Shown one piece after another: positions 17,225-26,623 of a DNA stretch of 64,000 bases (within the stretch, counting starts at the first letter, position 1; each line of letters begins with the position of its first letter). The notes below the pieces were generated by a model. That model was not told the origin of the DNA. It saw nothing but the letters and a program-made list of their open reading frames with translations, and did not search any database. The stretch comes from Mucilaginibacter daejeonensis (GTDB lineage Bacteria > Bacteroidota > Bacteroidia > Sphingobacteriales > Sphingobacteriaceae). Position numbers and translations under genes: made by a program. The stretch is taken from contig NZ_CP086068.1 of assembly GCF_020783335.1 (NCBI RefSeq), forward strand, positions 3,162,001 to 3,226,000, read 5' to 3'.

Positions 17225-18463
17225 TTAACCACCCATTAAAGTATTCAGCATACCAAGGGCCGTTATGGCTGTGCGTTCGATATTTTGGCGGCGTTTATTA
17301 CCGAATACGAACTTGCGTACCACGGTCTTTCCTTTGCCGGCAACACCTATCCAAACGGTGCCAACAGGCTTATCGGCAGTGCCTCCGCCCGGGCCCGCTA
17401 TACCCGTCACGGCAATGGCGTAGGTAGAGCCAAAGTTGCGTAAGGCCCCTTCCACCATTTCGGTAGCTGTAGGTTCGCTCACGGCGCCGTTTTGCCATAG
17501 CGTTTCGTTCTTGACACCCAGTATGCTCTCTTTCAATTCATACGAATAAGAGATGGCACCGCCAAAATAGGTCTTGGATGAACCGGCATGCTGTGTGAAC
17601 AAATGCCCAATGTAGCCACCGGTGCAACTCTCAGCGGTGGATAAGGTCTCGCCGCGCTCCTCGAGTTTGTTCATAATCGCCTTTTCGAGCGGTATATCTT
17701 CAGTAGCCACGATCACATTCCCTATGCGTTCTTTCAATTGATCAGTAATAGCATTGATCTCTTGCTGTAATAGTTGCTCATCGTTTCCATACCCACTTAA
17801 GCGTAACCTCACCTGACCTAATTTTGGCAGGTAAGCCAGTTTGATGTGTGCTGGTAGAGCCGATTCGATATCAGCTATGCGCTCTGCTAAAAACGATTCG
17901 CCCTCACCAACGGTAAGCAGGGTTTGGTGAATGATGTGCGGTAGAGCATATGCCTCTTTGAGTTTAGGGATCACCTGGTCTTCCATCATGTACATCATCT
18001 CATGTGGTACACCCGGCATCGATACGATCACCTTGCCTTCTTGAGCGAACCACATGCCGGGGGCGGTGCCATTATGATTCAGGATCACCTCGCAATTGGC
18101 GGGCACCCATGCCTGCTGAATGTTTACTTCGAGTAGCGGGCGATCATATTTAGCAAAGATCCGCTTCACGTTATCCAAGGCATCGGCGTTCTCCACCAAA
18201 CCTACGCCAAAGTGATCGGCAAGGGTCTTTTTGGTAATATCGTCCTTTGTAGGCCCTAAGCCACCGGTGATCAGAATGATGTCTGCGCGTTGCTGCGCTT
18301 CGGTCAAAGCTTTCAGGATGTGTTCGCGATCATCACTTACTGATGATATCTGTTTAACCCTGATGCCAATGGCATTCAACTCTTGGGCCATCCAGGCCGA
18401 ATTGGTATCTATGATCTGGCCAATGAGTATCTCATCGCCAATGGTTATGATCTCTGCAAGCAT
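17225..18463 (-). CDS. cinA: CinA family protein (nicotinamide mononucleotide deamidase type)
   Basis: A 412-residue two-domain protein. The N-terminal part (about 1-170) is the MoaB/MogA-like COG1058 domain (IITIGDEILIGQIIDTNSAW; TGGLGPTKDDITK), and the C-terminal part (about 255-410) is the PncC-type deamidase domain (LSTAESCTGGYIG; AVTGIAGPGGGT). The family hydrolyses ADP-ribose and deamidates NMN in pyridine nucleotide recycling; a competence role is historical. ATG at 18461-18463 lies one base after the lptD stop, so the two are translationally close and surely cotranscribed. Confidence 0.96.
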   Translation of the reverse strand: MLAEIITIGDEILIGQIIDTNSAWMAQELNAIGIRVKQISSVSDDREHILKALTEAQQRADIILITGGLGPTKDDITKKTLADHFGVGLVENADALDNVKRIFAKYDRPLLEVNIQQAWVPANCEVILNHNGTAPGMWFAQEGKVIVSMPGVPHEMMYMMEDQVIPKLKEAYALPHIIHQTLLTVGEGESFLAERIADIESALPAHIKLAYLPKLGQVRLRLSGYGNDEQLLQQEINAITDQLKERIGNVIVATEDIPLEKAIMNKLEERGETLSTAESCTGGYIGHLFTQHAGSSKTYFGGAISYSYELKESILGVKNETLWQNGAVSEPTATEMVEGALRNFGSTYAIAVTGIAGPGGGTADKPVGTVWIGVAGKGKTVVRKFVFGNKRRQNIERTAITALGMLNTLMGG

Positions 18464-18464
18464 G

Positions 18465-21185
18465 TTAGTTGTTGTAATAATCTCTGCGCTTAGAAAGTTT
18501 GAGGTCTTGCAAAATAGACGCTTTCACACGCAGGTCGATGCTGAATGAACGGTACAGGCCGAATGGTGTCCAACGGGCCGAAAGGTCCCAGCAATGCAGA
18601 TCGCGATAGATCGAAAATTGCGTGATACCGATCTGCTTGGCCTTAAAGTCGTAGTTGGTGGTATACTGTACCTTCCACTTAGGGGTCACATTTACATCAC
18701 CGTTCAAGCTCACGGTACTGGAGGTGGTCTTGGTGATGTAGCTATTGCTATAGTTAAAGTTATAGTTCACACTAACGTTGTATGGAACATTGAAATCTAC
18801 ATACCTGCTTGGGTCGCTATCCAGGGCAGCCAATCGCTGGGCCTGGCTGGCGGTCATATTCTGCAAGGTGTTAGGCGAAGGTGGCTGACGTTTGTTAGCA
18901 TTGGTAGAATTCAAGCTGAAACTCATCGAGAATGATAGATTGGTCAGCGTAGGGAAACGGCCATCCTGGAAGGTATAACGATCCACCCTACGATTGTAAC
19001 GTACCACGGCACCGCTGGATACTGAGTCACGTAATTGATTCACGTAAGGGTCCAACGTACCCGATGCACTGATATTCACCTTTTGATTAAAGATCGCGGT
19101 GTGGGCGTTCAGTGAGATAGGCGAAAGCTTGAATGAGTCGGCTACGAAGTTGTACGAGGTGGCCAAGCTTAAACCTTGTAAGATCGATACCTTACGGTCG
19201 GCATTGGAGGTATCGGTACTGCGGGCTTTCATTTTAGCCTCGATGGTGTTGTCTAACGAGAAGCTGATACCGGCAAATTTACCTGCCGACGGTCCACCGA
19301 ATACTGAGCCTTCATAGATAGAATATAAAGATGAGGCGACCGGATAAGGCACCACAGCATTACTTACGATGCGACGATAGTAGCCGTAAGTCGGGTCGCC
19401 AAAATCGGGGCGGTAATTGAAGCTGATGTTCGGCGTCATTACGTGACGGATAGCCTTAAGGCTGCCCTTACGGAATTGCAAGGTATTATACACCTTGGTA
19501 GAGAAACCACCGTTCAGTGTGTACTCTCCCGCACGGCTGAAACCTTGTACCGTATCTATGATAGGTGCTTCGGTGGCACTGATCGCTCCGCGACGATAGC
19601 GTTTGCGGATGGTTTGCAGATACCAACGTTCGGTGTAGCTGGCACTGGTATTGAATTGAAAGTATTTGAATACGTTCAGGTTCAAACCGATCGGTACCTG
19701 ATGCTGGATACCGGCTTGCAATCTCTTTTTAAAGGTCTCGCTTTTGAAGAACTGCGATTCAGGAATATCATTCAGTTTGTTGGTACCCTGCGCGCTATAA
19801 CCTACCGTGATACGCTGCCACCATTTTTGCTCGCCCACCCTGTTCTTGGAATCGAACGGGCTGATGGTGGTCATGTTAAAGTTGAACGACGGCAACTCTA
19901 AGGATACAGTTCCGCGCGAAAGATCCTGGCTATGTGAGATGGTGGTGGTCAAGCTGAACGGCGTACCAGCCCATACCCGCCCATAGGCTATACTCGAACG
20001 CAAGTTGTTTTGAGTGAGCTGCTGTACGTTATAGTTGTTTAGGCCCGGGTTGTTGGCATAGTAGGCACGTGTGGCCGCGTTGACCGATGCACTAAATGTA
20101 CTACCCGGACTGGCGTTAGCATCCTGCGAGTGCGTCCATTGGATGTTAAAGTCCTTAACGAAAGGATCGCCGGTAACCCCGTAGTTGTGTGAGCCAAAGT
20201 TGAAGGCAAAGCTGCCCTGGTAGTTATAACGCTTTAAATAACGTGCCGTGGTACCGATCTCGAACGACCCTTTAGAATACAAGGTAGCCATGGTGGTCAG
20301 GTCCATATAATCGCTGATCACCTTGTAGTAACCAAAATTACGAAGGAAGAAGCCTAACCGGTTATCCTCACCAAATGATGGCAGGATGAAACCCGAAGCA
20401 CGACTGTTAGGCTTTGGGAAAAACCCAAACGGAACAGCGATCGGTAATGGTACACCCGCTATCTCGAGGTAGGCCGGACCTGATATGATGCGGTTCTTTT
20501 CCCCTATCCCCTTGGTGATCACGATACCGAAGTGCGTGTGCGGGTAAGGCAATGAACAGGTACTGAATAGAATATTATGGTACGCGATCTCGGTCTCATT
20601 CAGCTTTTTTGTCTCACCACCGGTAATGAAGTTACCATCCTGCTCCGTAGAGGTGTTGTAGGCGAAAGCTTTCTTGGTCTGGTAATTATATAAGATAGAG
20701 TCGGCCGTGATCGGATTGTCGTCCTTATTTTTGGCAATGGGTTTGTTCACATAACCGCCGGTGCGTGGGTCGCGGTGGCCGCGGGCGTAGATCAGCTTAT
20801 TCTTTTCATCGATCCTGATGTATTCAGCATCTAATGAAAAGTCCTCATACGTTACTCTGGCTTTACCAAAATAGTACTTGATCTTATTGCGTGCATCGTA
20901 GTATGATGAATCGTCCGACACAGCTTTTATCTCCGACTCTAAACCTCCTTGCTTCTTTTTTGTCGTATCAGTAGAGGCGGTTCTTTTTGTGGTATCGATT
21001 CGACCTTTTTTAGTGGTGTCGGTATTACCTTTTCTGCGCAGGAGTTTTTTGTCTTTTACAGGGTCAAGTTTGATGATGGTATCTAAATTCGACGACCTTA
21101 CCGTATAGCTTCGCTTATGAGCAAATGCTATCGCGCTAACTATCAAAACACTCGCAAAAAGAAAAAAGGACCTGACGAATTTCAA
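18465..21185 (-). CDS. lptD: LptD-like LPS assembly outer-membrane protein
   Basis: A 906-residue protein: signal peptide (about 1-22, ending AFA), a Lys/Thr-rich linker with repeated TDTTKK-like blocks (about 52-78), an OstA/LptA-like beta-jellyroll (about 90-230: YYFGKARVTYEDFSLDAEYIR, in part) and a large C-terminal barrel with many aromatic strand ends. It matches the Bacteroidota form of LptD that inserts lipopolysaccharide into the outer leaflet. No ATG is available at the N-terminus; the frame begins with TTG at 21185 directly before a good signal peptide, so a TTG start is inferred. It is divergent from the amidase gene (52 bases between) and first in a minus-strand operon with cinA and the E2 gene. 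Confidence 0.9.
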   Translation of the reverse strand: MKFVRSFFLFASVLIVSAIAFAHKRSYTVRSSNLDTIIKLDPVKDKKLLRRKGNTDTTKKGRIDTTKRTASTDTTKKKQGGLESEIKAVSDDSSYYDARNKIKYYFGKARVTYEDFSLDAEYIRIDEKNKLIYARGHRDPRTGGYVNKPIAKNKDDNPITADSILYNYQTKKAFAYNTSTEQDGNFITGGETKKLNETEIAYHNILFSTCSLPYPHTHFGIVITKGIGEKNRIISGPAYLEIAGVPLPIAVPFGFFPKPNSRASGFILPSFGEDNRLGFFLRNFGYYKVISDYMDLTTMATLYSKGSFEIGTTARYLKRYNYQGSFAFNFGSHNYGVTGDPFVKDFNIQWTHSQDANASPGSTFSASVNAATRAYYANNPGLNNYNVQQLTQNNLRSSIAYGRVWAGTPFSLTTTISHSQDLSRGTVSLELPSFNFNMTTISPFDSKNRVGEQKWWQRITVGYSAQGTNKLNDIPESQFFKSETFKKRLQAGIQHQVPIGLNLNVFKYFQFNTSASYTERWYLQTIRKRYRRGAISATEAPIIDTVQGFSRAGEYTLNGGFSTKVYNTLQFRKGSLKAIRHVMTPNISFNYRPDFGDPTYGYYRRIVSNAVVPYPVASSLYSIYEGSVFGGPSAGKFAGISFSLDNTIEAKMKARSTDTSNADRKVSILQGLSLATSYNFVADSFKLSPISLNAHTAIFNQKVNISASGTLDPYVNQLRDSVSSGAVVRYNRRVDRYTFQDGRFPTLTNLSFSMSFSLNSTNANKRQPPSPNTLQNMTASQAQRLAALDSDPSRYVDFNVPYNVSVNYNFNYSNSYITKTTSSTVSLNGDVNVTPKWKVQYTTNYDFKAKQIGITQFSIYRDLHCWDLSARWTPFGLYRSFSIDLRVKASILQDLKLSKRRDYYNN

Positions 21186-21201
21186 AATCGGATATGAATA
21201 G

Positions 21202-21209
21202 TATTTTTG
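21202..21209 (+). promoter_or_regulatory. -7 promoter box of the amidase gene
   Basis: TATTTTTG, an exact TAnnTTTG match, 28 bases before the ATG at 21238 in the short divergent gap with lptD. No clear TTG -33 element was found. Confidence 0.5.
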
Positions 21210-21237
21210 CAGATAAAGTTAACGGCGTTCAAAAATA

Positions 21238-22098
21238 ATGAAAAATAAGGCTTTAAAAACATACATTTATGGTTTATTGGCATTACTCATTTGCTATTCT
21301 GAATTAACATTAGCCTCCCCATTTTCTGATAGTGTTGACACTACGGTATCTACCGGATTCAAGCTGCGGACCATCGTTATCGATGCTGGTCATGGCGGCA
21401 GAGCCGGGGGTGCACAGGGAGCCTATTCGATGGAAAAGAATGTAACGCTGGCCATCGCGTTAAAATTGCGGCAGGCCATTCAAAAAGAATTCAAGGATGT
21501 GAACGTGCTCATGACCCGCACATCTGACGTTACTTTAGCTAACGGATTACGTGCCGTGATGGCCAATGAGAACAAGGCGAACCTGTACATTTCGCTCCAC
21601 TGCAACTCACTCCCCAATGTTAGAAAAGTAGTTAACGGCAAAACAGTTTCGGTACCTAACCGTTCAGGTAAGGGAGTGCTTTTCCTGATCAATCGTTTCG
21701 GAAGATCGAATGAACAGGTAGCAGCCATCAGGGAGAACCAAATGGCCGAAGAGGAAGAGAGCCTGACGAAAAGAACGGAAGTTAAGGTAGACCCTGCAGA
21801 GGCCATGATGCTCAACGCCTTTCGTGACAAGTTCCGTAAGCAAAGCGTGCATTTGGCTAACCTTATCAATAATGAGTTCATAGACACTGACGGCCGTGCC
21901 AGTTTAGGTGTTATCGAGCAGGGGGTACAGGTGTTGGCCAACACGTCGATGCCATCGATACTGATCGAAACAGGCTTTATCAACAACCCGGAAGAAGAGG
22001 ATTACCTCAACTCGGAAGAAGGCCAGACAGAGATCGTGAACTCAATAGTGAGAGGTTTAAAAACATATAAAAATGAAGTGGAGCGCGTTGCTCCTTAA
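21238..22098 (+). CDS. N-acetylmuramoyl-L-alanine amidase (Amidase_3 family)
   Basis: A 286-residue periplasmic zinc amidase that cuts the bond between N-acetylmuramic acid and the peptide stem during cell separation and wall turnover. Signal peptide about 1-27. Zinc ligands and catalytic residues are visible: H52 in IDAGHGG, E66 in YSMEKNVTL, H121 in ISLHCNS, and the catalytic Glu in ILIETGFINN (about 254). There is an insertion between about 126 and 185 (AEEEESLTKRTEVKV) that may be a regulatory helix like that in AmiB/AmiC. Followed after 30 bases by a second Mce-domain gene; the pair diverges from lptD, giving an envelope locus. Confidence 0.95.
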   Translation: MKNKALKTYIYGLLALLICYSELTLASPFSDSVDTTVSTGFKLRTIVIDAGHGGRAGGAQGAYSMEKNVTLAIALKLRQAIQKEFKDVNVLMTRTSDVTLANGLRAVMANENKANLYISLHCNSLPNVRKVVNGKTVSVPNRSGKGVLFLINRFGRSNEQVAAIRENQMAEEEESLTKRTEVKVDPAEAMMLNAFRDKFRKQSVHLANLINNEFIDTDGRASLGVIEQGVQVLANTSMPSILIETGFINNPEEEDYLNSEEGQTEIVNSIVRGLKTYKNEVERVAP

Positions 22099-22128
22099 TA
22101 TATGCGATAAACTTAACTACTTATACCT

Positions 22129-23076
22129 TTGAAGATCAACAACGAGACCAAGATCGGCGTACTGACCGCCATTGGCATTACTATCCTGATACTAGGCTAC
22201 AGCTACCTGAAAGGCAATGACGTTTTTTCGGGCTCGAACAAGTTTTACGCCATATACCGTAACGTTGAAGGCCTCACGCTTTCAAAACCGGTACTGGTGA
22301 ACGGTTTCCAGATCGGGCACGTATCCAACATGACCCTGCAAACCGAGAGCGGCTTTACTGTGGTCGAGTTCAAAATAGACCCCAAATACCCTATCCCTGA
22401 CAATACCGTAGCACGCTTAGAAAGCACCGACCTTTTAGGCAGCAAGGCCATCGTATTTGAGATGGGTAATAGCCGTGAACTGGCCGAAGACCAAGATACT
22501 TTACGTGCAGATATACAAGGCAGCCTGGCTCAAAGCCTGCAGCCGGTACAACGCAAGGCCGAGCAGTTAATGGACAAAGTCGATTCCAGTTTATCATCGA
22601 TCAACAAAATTCTGAACCCTGAGTTTCAGCGTAACATCGATCGTAGTTTCTTAAGCATCGCTAATTCGTTGCAAACTTTAGAAGGTACCACTAAAAAGAT
22701 CGACCGCTTGGTCGCTGGGCAAACCGGCCACATCAACGGTATACTTTCCAACGCTGAGGTAATGACCTCGAACCTGCGCACAAGCAGCAAGAGCCTTAAC
22801 GCAACCACTACCAACTTTGAGCGGGTAAGTAACGACCTGGCCAATGCCAACATCAAGCAAACTCTTGAAAATGCCAACAAGGCTATGGCCGACCTGCAAT
22901 CGACCATCAATAATATCAACAGCGGTAAAGGTTCATTGGGCTTGTTGCTGAATGATGACAAGATGTACAACAACCTAAATGACGCATCATTGAACCTGAA
23001 CAAACTGATCATCGATCTTAAGGCTCACCCATCAAGATATGTAAGTTTCTCAGTGTTCGGCCGCAAAGGCGACTGA
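22129..23076 (+). CDS. MlaD/Mce-domain protein, second copy
   Basis: A 315-residue protein with an N-terminal membrane anchor (KIGVLTAIGITILILGYSYL, about 7-26), an Mce domain (about 38-115: YRNVEGLTLSKPVLVNGFQI; STDLLGSKAIVFEMG) and a long helical tail. The start is TTG at 22129: no ATG exists before residue 70 and the residues MKINNETKIG are those expected at the N-terminus of this family. Unusually, that TTG is the end of a perfect -7 box sequence (TACCTTTG, 22124-22131), which may be coincidence because the gene probably reads through from the amidase. No MlaE/MlaF gene is adjacent; it may share those at 12.3-13.9 kb. Confidence 0.92.
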   Translation: MKINNETKIGVLTAIGITILILGYSYLKGNDVFSGSNKFYAIYRNVEGLTLSKPVLVNGFQIGHVSNMTLQTESGFTVVEFKIDPKYPIPDNTVARLESTDLLGSKAIVFEMGNSRELAEDQDTLRADIQGSLAQSLQPVQRKAEQLMDKVDSSLSSINKILNPEFQRNIDRSFLSIANSLQTLEGTTKKIDRLVAGQTGHINGILSNAEVMTSNLRTSSKSLNATTTNFERVSNDLANANIKQTLENANKAMADLQSTINNINSGKGSLGLLLNDDKMYNNLNDASLNLNKLIIDLKAHPSRYVSFSVFGRKGD

Positions 23077-23096
23077 TAACATAACAACATCAAAAA

Positions 23097-23136
23097 GAAA
23101 AGCCCTGCATCTTATCCGATGCAGGGCTTTTCTTTT
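23097..23136. terminator. Strong bidirectional terminator
   Basis: GAAAAGCCCTGCATC (23097-23111) and GATGCAGGGCTTTTC (23118-23132) form a perfect 15-bp stem with a 6-base loop, followed by TTTT. It separates the Mce gene from the convergent RNase Z gene. Confidence 0.92.
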
Positions 23137-23153
23137 AACAGGTTTTTGTAACG

Positions 23154-24080
23154 TTATACAAAGTCCTCTCCCACCTCAAAAGTGGAACCTTCAATGGCCA
23201 GTTCGGTATTAGGGAACACATTGCGGGCCTCATCCAATAGCTCGTTCAGATTCTTGTAACGCGCCGAAAAGTGACCGATCAGCAACGCCTTAGCTCTTAC
23301 CTGTAATGCTACCTGACCAGCCTGCCATGCTGTGGTATGAAAGGTCTTGTTGGCACGATCGAGCATGTTATGCAAAAAAGTGGCCTCATGGTAAAGAAGG
23401 TCCACATCCTCGATCTGCTTAAAGTATTGTTCGTTGTAGATGGTATCTGAACAAAAGGCATAGCACTTTGGACGCTCCGAGTCAATGGTCAGCTCATGAT
23501 TGTGATGTAGCTTCCCGTCAGGAGTTTTAAAGTGTTCACCTCTTTTAAGCGCCGGATAATGCTCGACAGGGATGTGCAAGGCTTCCACCTTTTCCTTGAT
23601 CACTTTACGCAAGCGTTTTTTTTGCTTGAATAAAAATCCTGTGGTGGCAATGCGGTGATCAAGTGGGATGGTCTCTACCGTGATGTCGTGATTATCGAGG
23701 ATGACCTCGGCTTTGCTCGGGTCAGTGGCCCTGAACTCGATCGGGTAATTTAGCTTGGTATCAGAGTATTTGAATTGCAGCTCCATGATCTCCATGAGCG
23801 GAGCTGGCCCGTATAGCTTTAAAGGCTTTACCCTCCCGTTCAGATGAAGGGATGAAACAAGACCGATAAGACCGAGATAGTGATCGCCATGCAAATGGCT
23901 GATAAAGATATGGTCGATGCGGCTTGATTTGATCTCAGACCTCAGCATCTGTTGCTGAGTGCCTTCGCCGCAATCTACAAGGTACAGGCGCTCGTTAATG
24001 TTGAGCACCTGTGCTGTGGGGTTTCTGTTGAAAATAGGTGTGGCTGAACTACTACCAAGAATGGTTACCTCGAACTTCAT
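23154..24080 (-). CDS. rnz: Ribonuclease Z
   Basis: A 308-residue metallo-beta-lactamase-fold endonuclease that trims the 3' end of tRNA precursors. The zinc motif HLHGDH (residues 62-67) is present, with further ligands in FCSDTIYNE and GHFSARY and the N-terminal ILGSSSATP typical of the short RNase Z form. It is last in a minus-strand run phoH-purC-STAS-rnz; the STAS gene lies 22 bases upstream. Confidence 0.96.
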   Translation of the reverse strand: MKFEVTILGSSSATPIFNRNPTAQVLNINERLYLVDCGEGTQQQMLRSEIKSSRIDHIFISHLHGDHYLGLIGLVSSLHLNGRVKPLKLYGPAPLMEIMELQFKYSDTKLNYPIEFRATDPSKAEVILDNHDITVETIPLDHRIATTGFLFKQKKRLRKVIKEKVEALHIPVEHYPALKRGEHFKTPDGKLHHNHELTIDSERPKCYAFCSDTIYNEQYFKQIEDVDLLYHEATFLHNMLDRANKTFHTTAWQAGQVALQVRAKALLIGHFSARYKNLNELLDEARNVFPNTELAIEGSTFEVGEDFV

Positions 24081-24102
24081 GATAGCTTAACAAGTACAGC
24101 GC

Positions 24103-24480
24103 TTATTTTGCTTCTTTCTTAAGCTCTTTTTCTATCTCTTCCATGAACACGTGATCAATGGCCTCTTCAGTGGTAGGCACAATAGTAAGCACGTTATCCA
24201 ATTGCGAAATAGTGATCAGGCGGGCTACCGCATCGTTCAGGCTGGTCAATATAAAGCTACCTTCGGCGTTCTTGCACAAGCGGTGACCTACCAATAAGCT
24301 GCTCAAACCTGATGAATCAGCAAATTTGACCTGGCAAAGATCCAGGATGATGTTGCGCTGGCCCTCAGTATTGATGAGGATCAGTTCAGATTTAAGTTGA
24401 GGTGTTATCAATGAATTCAGCTTTGATTCGTTCAACTTGATCAAAACATACTTCTCATGCTTATCAACAGTAAATTTCAT
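24103..24480 (-). CDS. STAS-domain protein (anti-sigma-factor antagonist type)
   Basis: A 125-residue single STAS domain. The phosphorylatable serine region of SpoIIAA/RsbV proteins is present as KFADSSGLSSLLVGHRL (Ser56/Ser57). Such proteins bind an anti-sigma kinase or take part in partner switching. No kinase or PP2C gene is adjacent, so its partner is unknown. The C-terminal 20 residues are charged (EEIEKELKKEAK). A near-consensus -7 box read on the minus strand (TATCTTTA, 24501-24508) lies just upstream of the ATG, so it may have its own promoter besides readthrough from purC. Confidence 0.88.
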   Translation of the reverse strand: MKFTVDKHEKYVLIKLNESKLNSLITPQLKSELILINTEGQRNIILDLCQVKFADSSGLSSLLVGHRLCKNAEGSFILTSLNDAVARLITISQLDNVLTIVPTTEEAIDHVFMEEIEKELKKEAK

Positions 24481-24532
24481 GTTAAGTCTATTAGTAGGTA
24501 TAAAGATAGGACTTATTTATGTATAAATAAAA

Positions 24533-25477
24533 CTACAAAGTTTCGAGCGCTTTTTTTACAGCTTTCTCCACCCTTTGTAAAACATGCTCATCGTCTGGCT
24601 TAACAAAACTTTCGCCGGTGATCTGCTCGTACAGCTCAATGTAACGCTCAGATATAGAGTTAACTATCTCCGGCGTCATGACAGGCACCACTTGCCCGTC
24701 CTTACCCTGAAAGCCATTCTCGATCAGCCATTTGCGAACAAATTCTTTTGACAATTGCTTTTGAGCCTCTCCTTTTTGCTGACGCTCCTCGTAACCTTCG
24801 CTATAAAAGTAACGTGATGAATCAGGGGTGTGGATCTCGTCGATCAGGTATATCTGACCGTCGGCCTTACCAAATTCGTACTTGGTGTCCACGAGGATCA
24901 GTCCGCGCTTGGCAGCGATCTCAGTACCACGTGCAAATAATGCACGGGTGTATCTTTCTAACTGTATGTAATCTTCCTCGCTTACGATACCTTTAGCCAG
25001 TATATCCTCGCGTGATATATCTTCATCATGGCCTACCGATGCTTTGGTCGTAGGTGTAATGATCGGGTCAGGTAGTTTATCGTTCTCTTTCAATCCTTCA
25101 GGCAAGGTAACGCCACAAAGTGTGCGTTTACCGGCGGCATACTCACGGGCAGCATGGCCAGCAAGGTAACCACGGATCACCATTTCTACTTTAAATGGCT
25201 CGCACATTTTACCAATGGTCACACTTGGGTCTGGCACACTTACCACCCAGTTAGGAACGATATCTGACGTGGCTTTCAAAAATGTGGCCGCGATCTGGTT
25301 AAGTACCTGCCCTTTGTAAGGGATGGGCTCGGGAAGTACCACATCAAATGCAGAGATGCGGTCGCTCACCACCATCACCAAATATTTATCAGCAATGGTA
25401 TAAACGTCGCGTACTTTACCTTTATAATAGGCCGTTTGACCTTCAAAATTGAAATGAGTTTGCTTTATAGCTTGCAT
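24533..25477 (-). CDS. purC: SAICAR synthase
   Basis: Phosphoribosylaminoimidazole-succinocarboxamide synthase joins CAIR with aspartate using ATP, a middle step of purine synthesis. The 314-residue length fits the long form found in Bacteroidota and yeast. Motifs: [10 protein letters not shown] at the ATP site, [20 protein letters not shown] (in part), [21 protein letters not shown] and [11 protein letters not shown]. No other pur genes are near. It lies between phoH (80 bases upstream) and the STAS gene (52 bases downstream) on the minus strand. Confidence 0.97.
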   Translation of the reverse strand: MQAIKQTHFNFEGQTAYYKGKVRDVYTIADKYLVMVVSDRISAFDVVLPEPIPYKGQVLNQIAATFLKATSDIVPNWVVSVPDPSVTIGKMCEPFKVEMVIRGYLAGHAAREYAAGKRTLCGVTLPEGLKENDKLPDPIITPTTKASVGHDEDISREDILAKGIVSEEDYIQLERYTRALFARGTEIAAKRGLILVDTKYEFGKADGQIYLIDEIHTPDSSRYFYSEGYEERQQKGEAQKQLSKEFVRKWLIENGFQGKDGQVVPVMTPEIVNSISERYIELYEQITGESFVKPDDEHVLQRVEKAVKKALETL

Positions 25478-25557
25478 TATAATAGAGTCAGGAATTAAGA
25501 GACAAGAACCAGGGGTCTATGTCTTGGCTCTTACCTCTGTTATCTTTTTTCTTCGGT

Positions 25558-26520
25558 TCACTGAATATCGCCGTAGGCTTCCAAAATGCGTTTCACCAGT
25601 TTGTGACGCACCACGTCCTCGCCGGTCAGATATATGATATCGATACCTTTGATATCCGGCAGTATGCGCAGAGCGGTATGCAGGCCTGACTGCTGCTTTT
25701 TAGGCAGGTCGATCTGGGTAACGTCGCCTGTTACGATAAATTTAGCTGTAGGGCCCATACGCGTCAGGAACATCTTAAGTTGCATGTCGGTAGCGTTTTG
25801 CGCCTCGTCCAGGATCACAAAGCAATTGTCAAGCGTACGGCCACGCATAAAGGCCAATGGAGCGATCTCGATGGTGCGATTCTCCAGATAGGTCTTCAGC
25901 TTTTCGGGCGGTATCATATCATCCAACGCATCATATAACGGACGCAGATACGGATCGATCTTCTCCTTGAGGTCACCCGGCAAAAAGCCCAAGTTCTCTC
26001 CTGCCTCAACGGCCGGGCGGGTCAGGATGATACGCTTTACTTCTTTATTCTTTAACGCACGTACAGCAAGGGCCACGGCGGTATAGGTCTTACCGGTACC
26101 GGCAGGGCCGATCGCAAATAAGATGTCGTTCTTAACGATACTATCTACCATGCGGCGCTGGTTGGCCGTGCGGGCCTTTACCATGATGCCGTTGTGACCA
26201 AATACGATCACCTCGCCGGTGCTTCCCGGTTTCTCAGGTGCAGCATCGGGTGATCTAACCTCTAACTTTTTGCCACCGAACACACGTTCCAGGTCGGCCA
26301 CGGTCAGGTTATCGGTACGTTCTACTTGTTGCAACAGGTAAGTGAACTTTTCATTAAATGCGGTCAATTCCTGTTCGTCGCCCAACACCTTCACCTCACT
26401 CCCACGGGCAACTATCTTTAGCTTAGGATATTGCTTTTTAATGATCTCAAAATGATCGTTGTTAGGCCCCCAAAGCACGGCTGGGTTAACGTGCTCAATT
26501 GATATTTTTAGTTCGTTCAA
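25558..26520 (-). CDS. PhoH family ATPase
   Basis: A 320-residue protein with an N-terminal RNA-binding-like segment (about 1-100, [14 protein letters not shown]) and a PhoH P-loop domain: Walker A GPAGTGKT (138-145) and Walker [10 protein letters not shown]. PhoH proteins are cytoplasmic ATPases linked to RNA metabolism, with YbeZ working beside YbeY in ribosome maturation. The start is TTG at 26520: no ATG is available and the next residues [12 protein letters not shown] are the expected N-terminus. First gene of the minus-strand run and divergent from the DUF62 gene. Confidence 0.93.
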   Translation of the reverse strand: MNELKISIEHVNPAVLWGPNNDHFEIIKKQYPKLKIVARGSEVKVLGDEQELTAFNEKFTYLLQQVERTDNLTVADLERVFGGKKLEVRSPDAAPEKPGSTGEVIVFGHNGIMVKARTANQRRMVDSIVKNDILFAIGPAGTGKTYTAVALAVRALKNKEVKRIILTRPAVEAGENLGFLPGDLKEKIDPYLRPLYDALDDMIPPEKLKTYLENRTIEIAPLAFMRGRTLDNCFVILDEAQNATDMQLKMFLTRMGPTAKFIVTGDVTQIDLPKKQQSGLHTALRILPDIKGIDIIYLTGEDVVRHKLVKRILEAYGDIQ

Positions 26521-26623
26521 CAGAAAATGATTTTATAGTTGCTGACCACTAATGGTTAAAATTTTTGAATATTTGCACCTTGTTGATGCTTTTACAAGAT
26601 TAGTAATAAATATTTAATTACGA

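Noticed and set aside
16810..17427. Plus-strand frame opposite the E2 gene and the cinA end
   Set aside because: Crosses two real genes, Cys- and Ser-rich translation with no domain.
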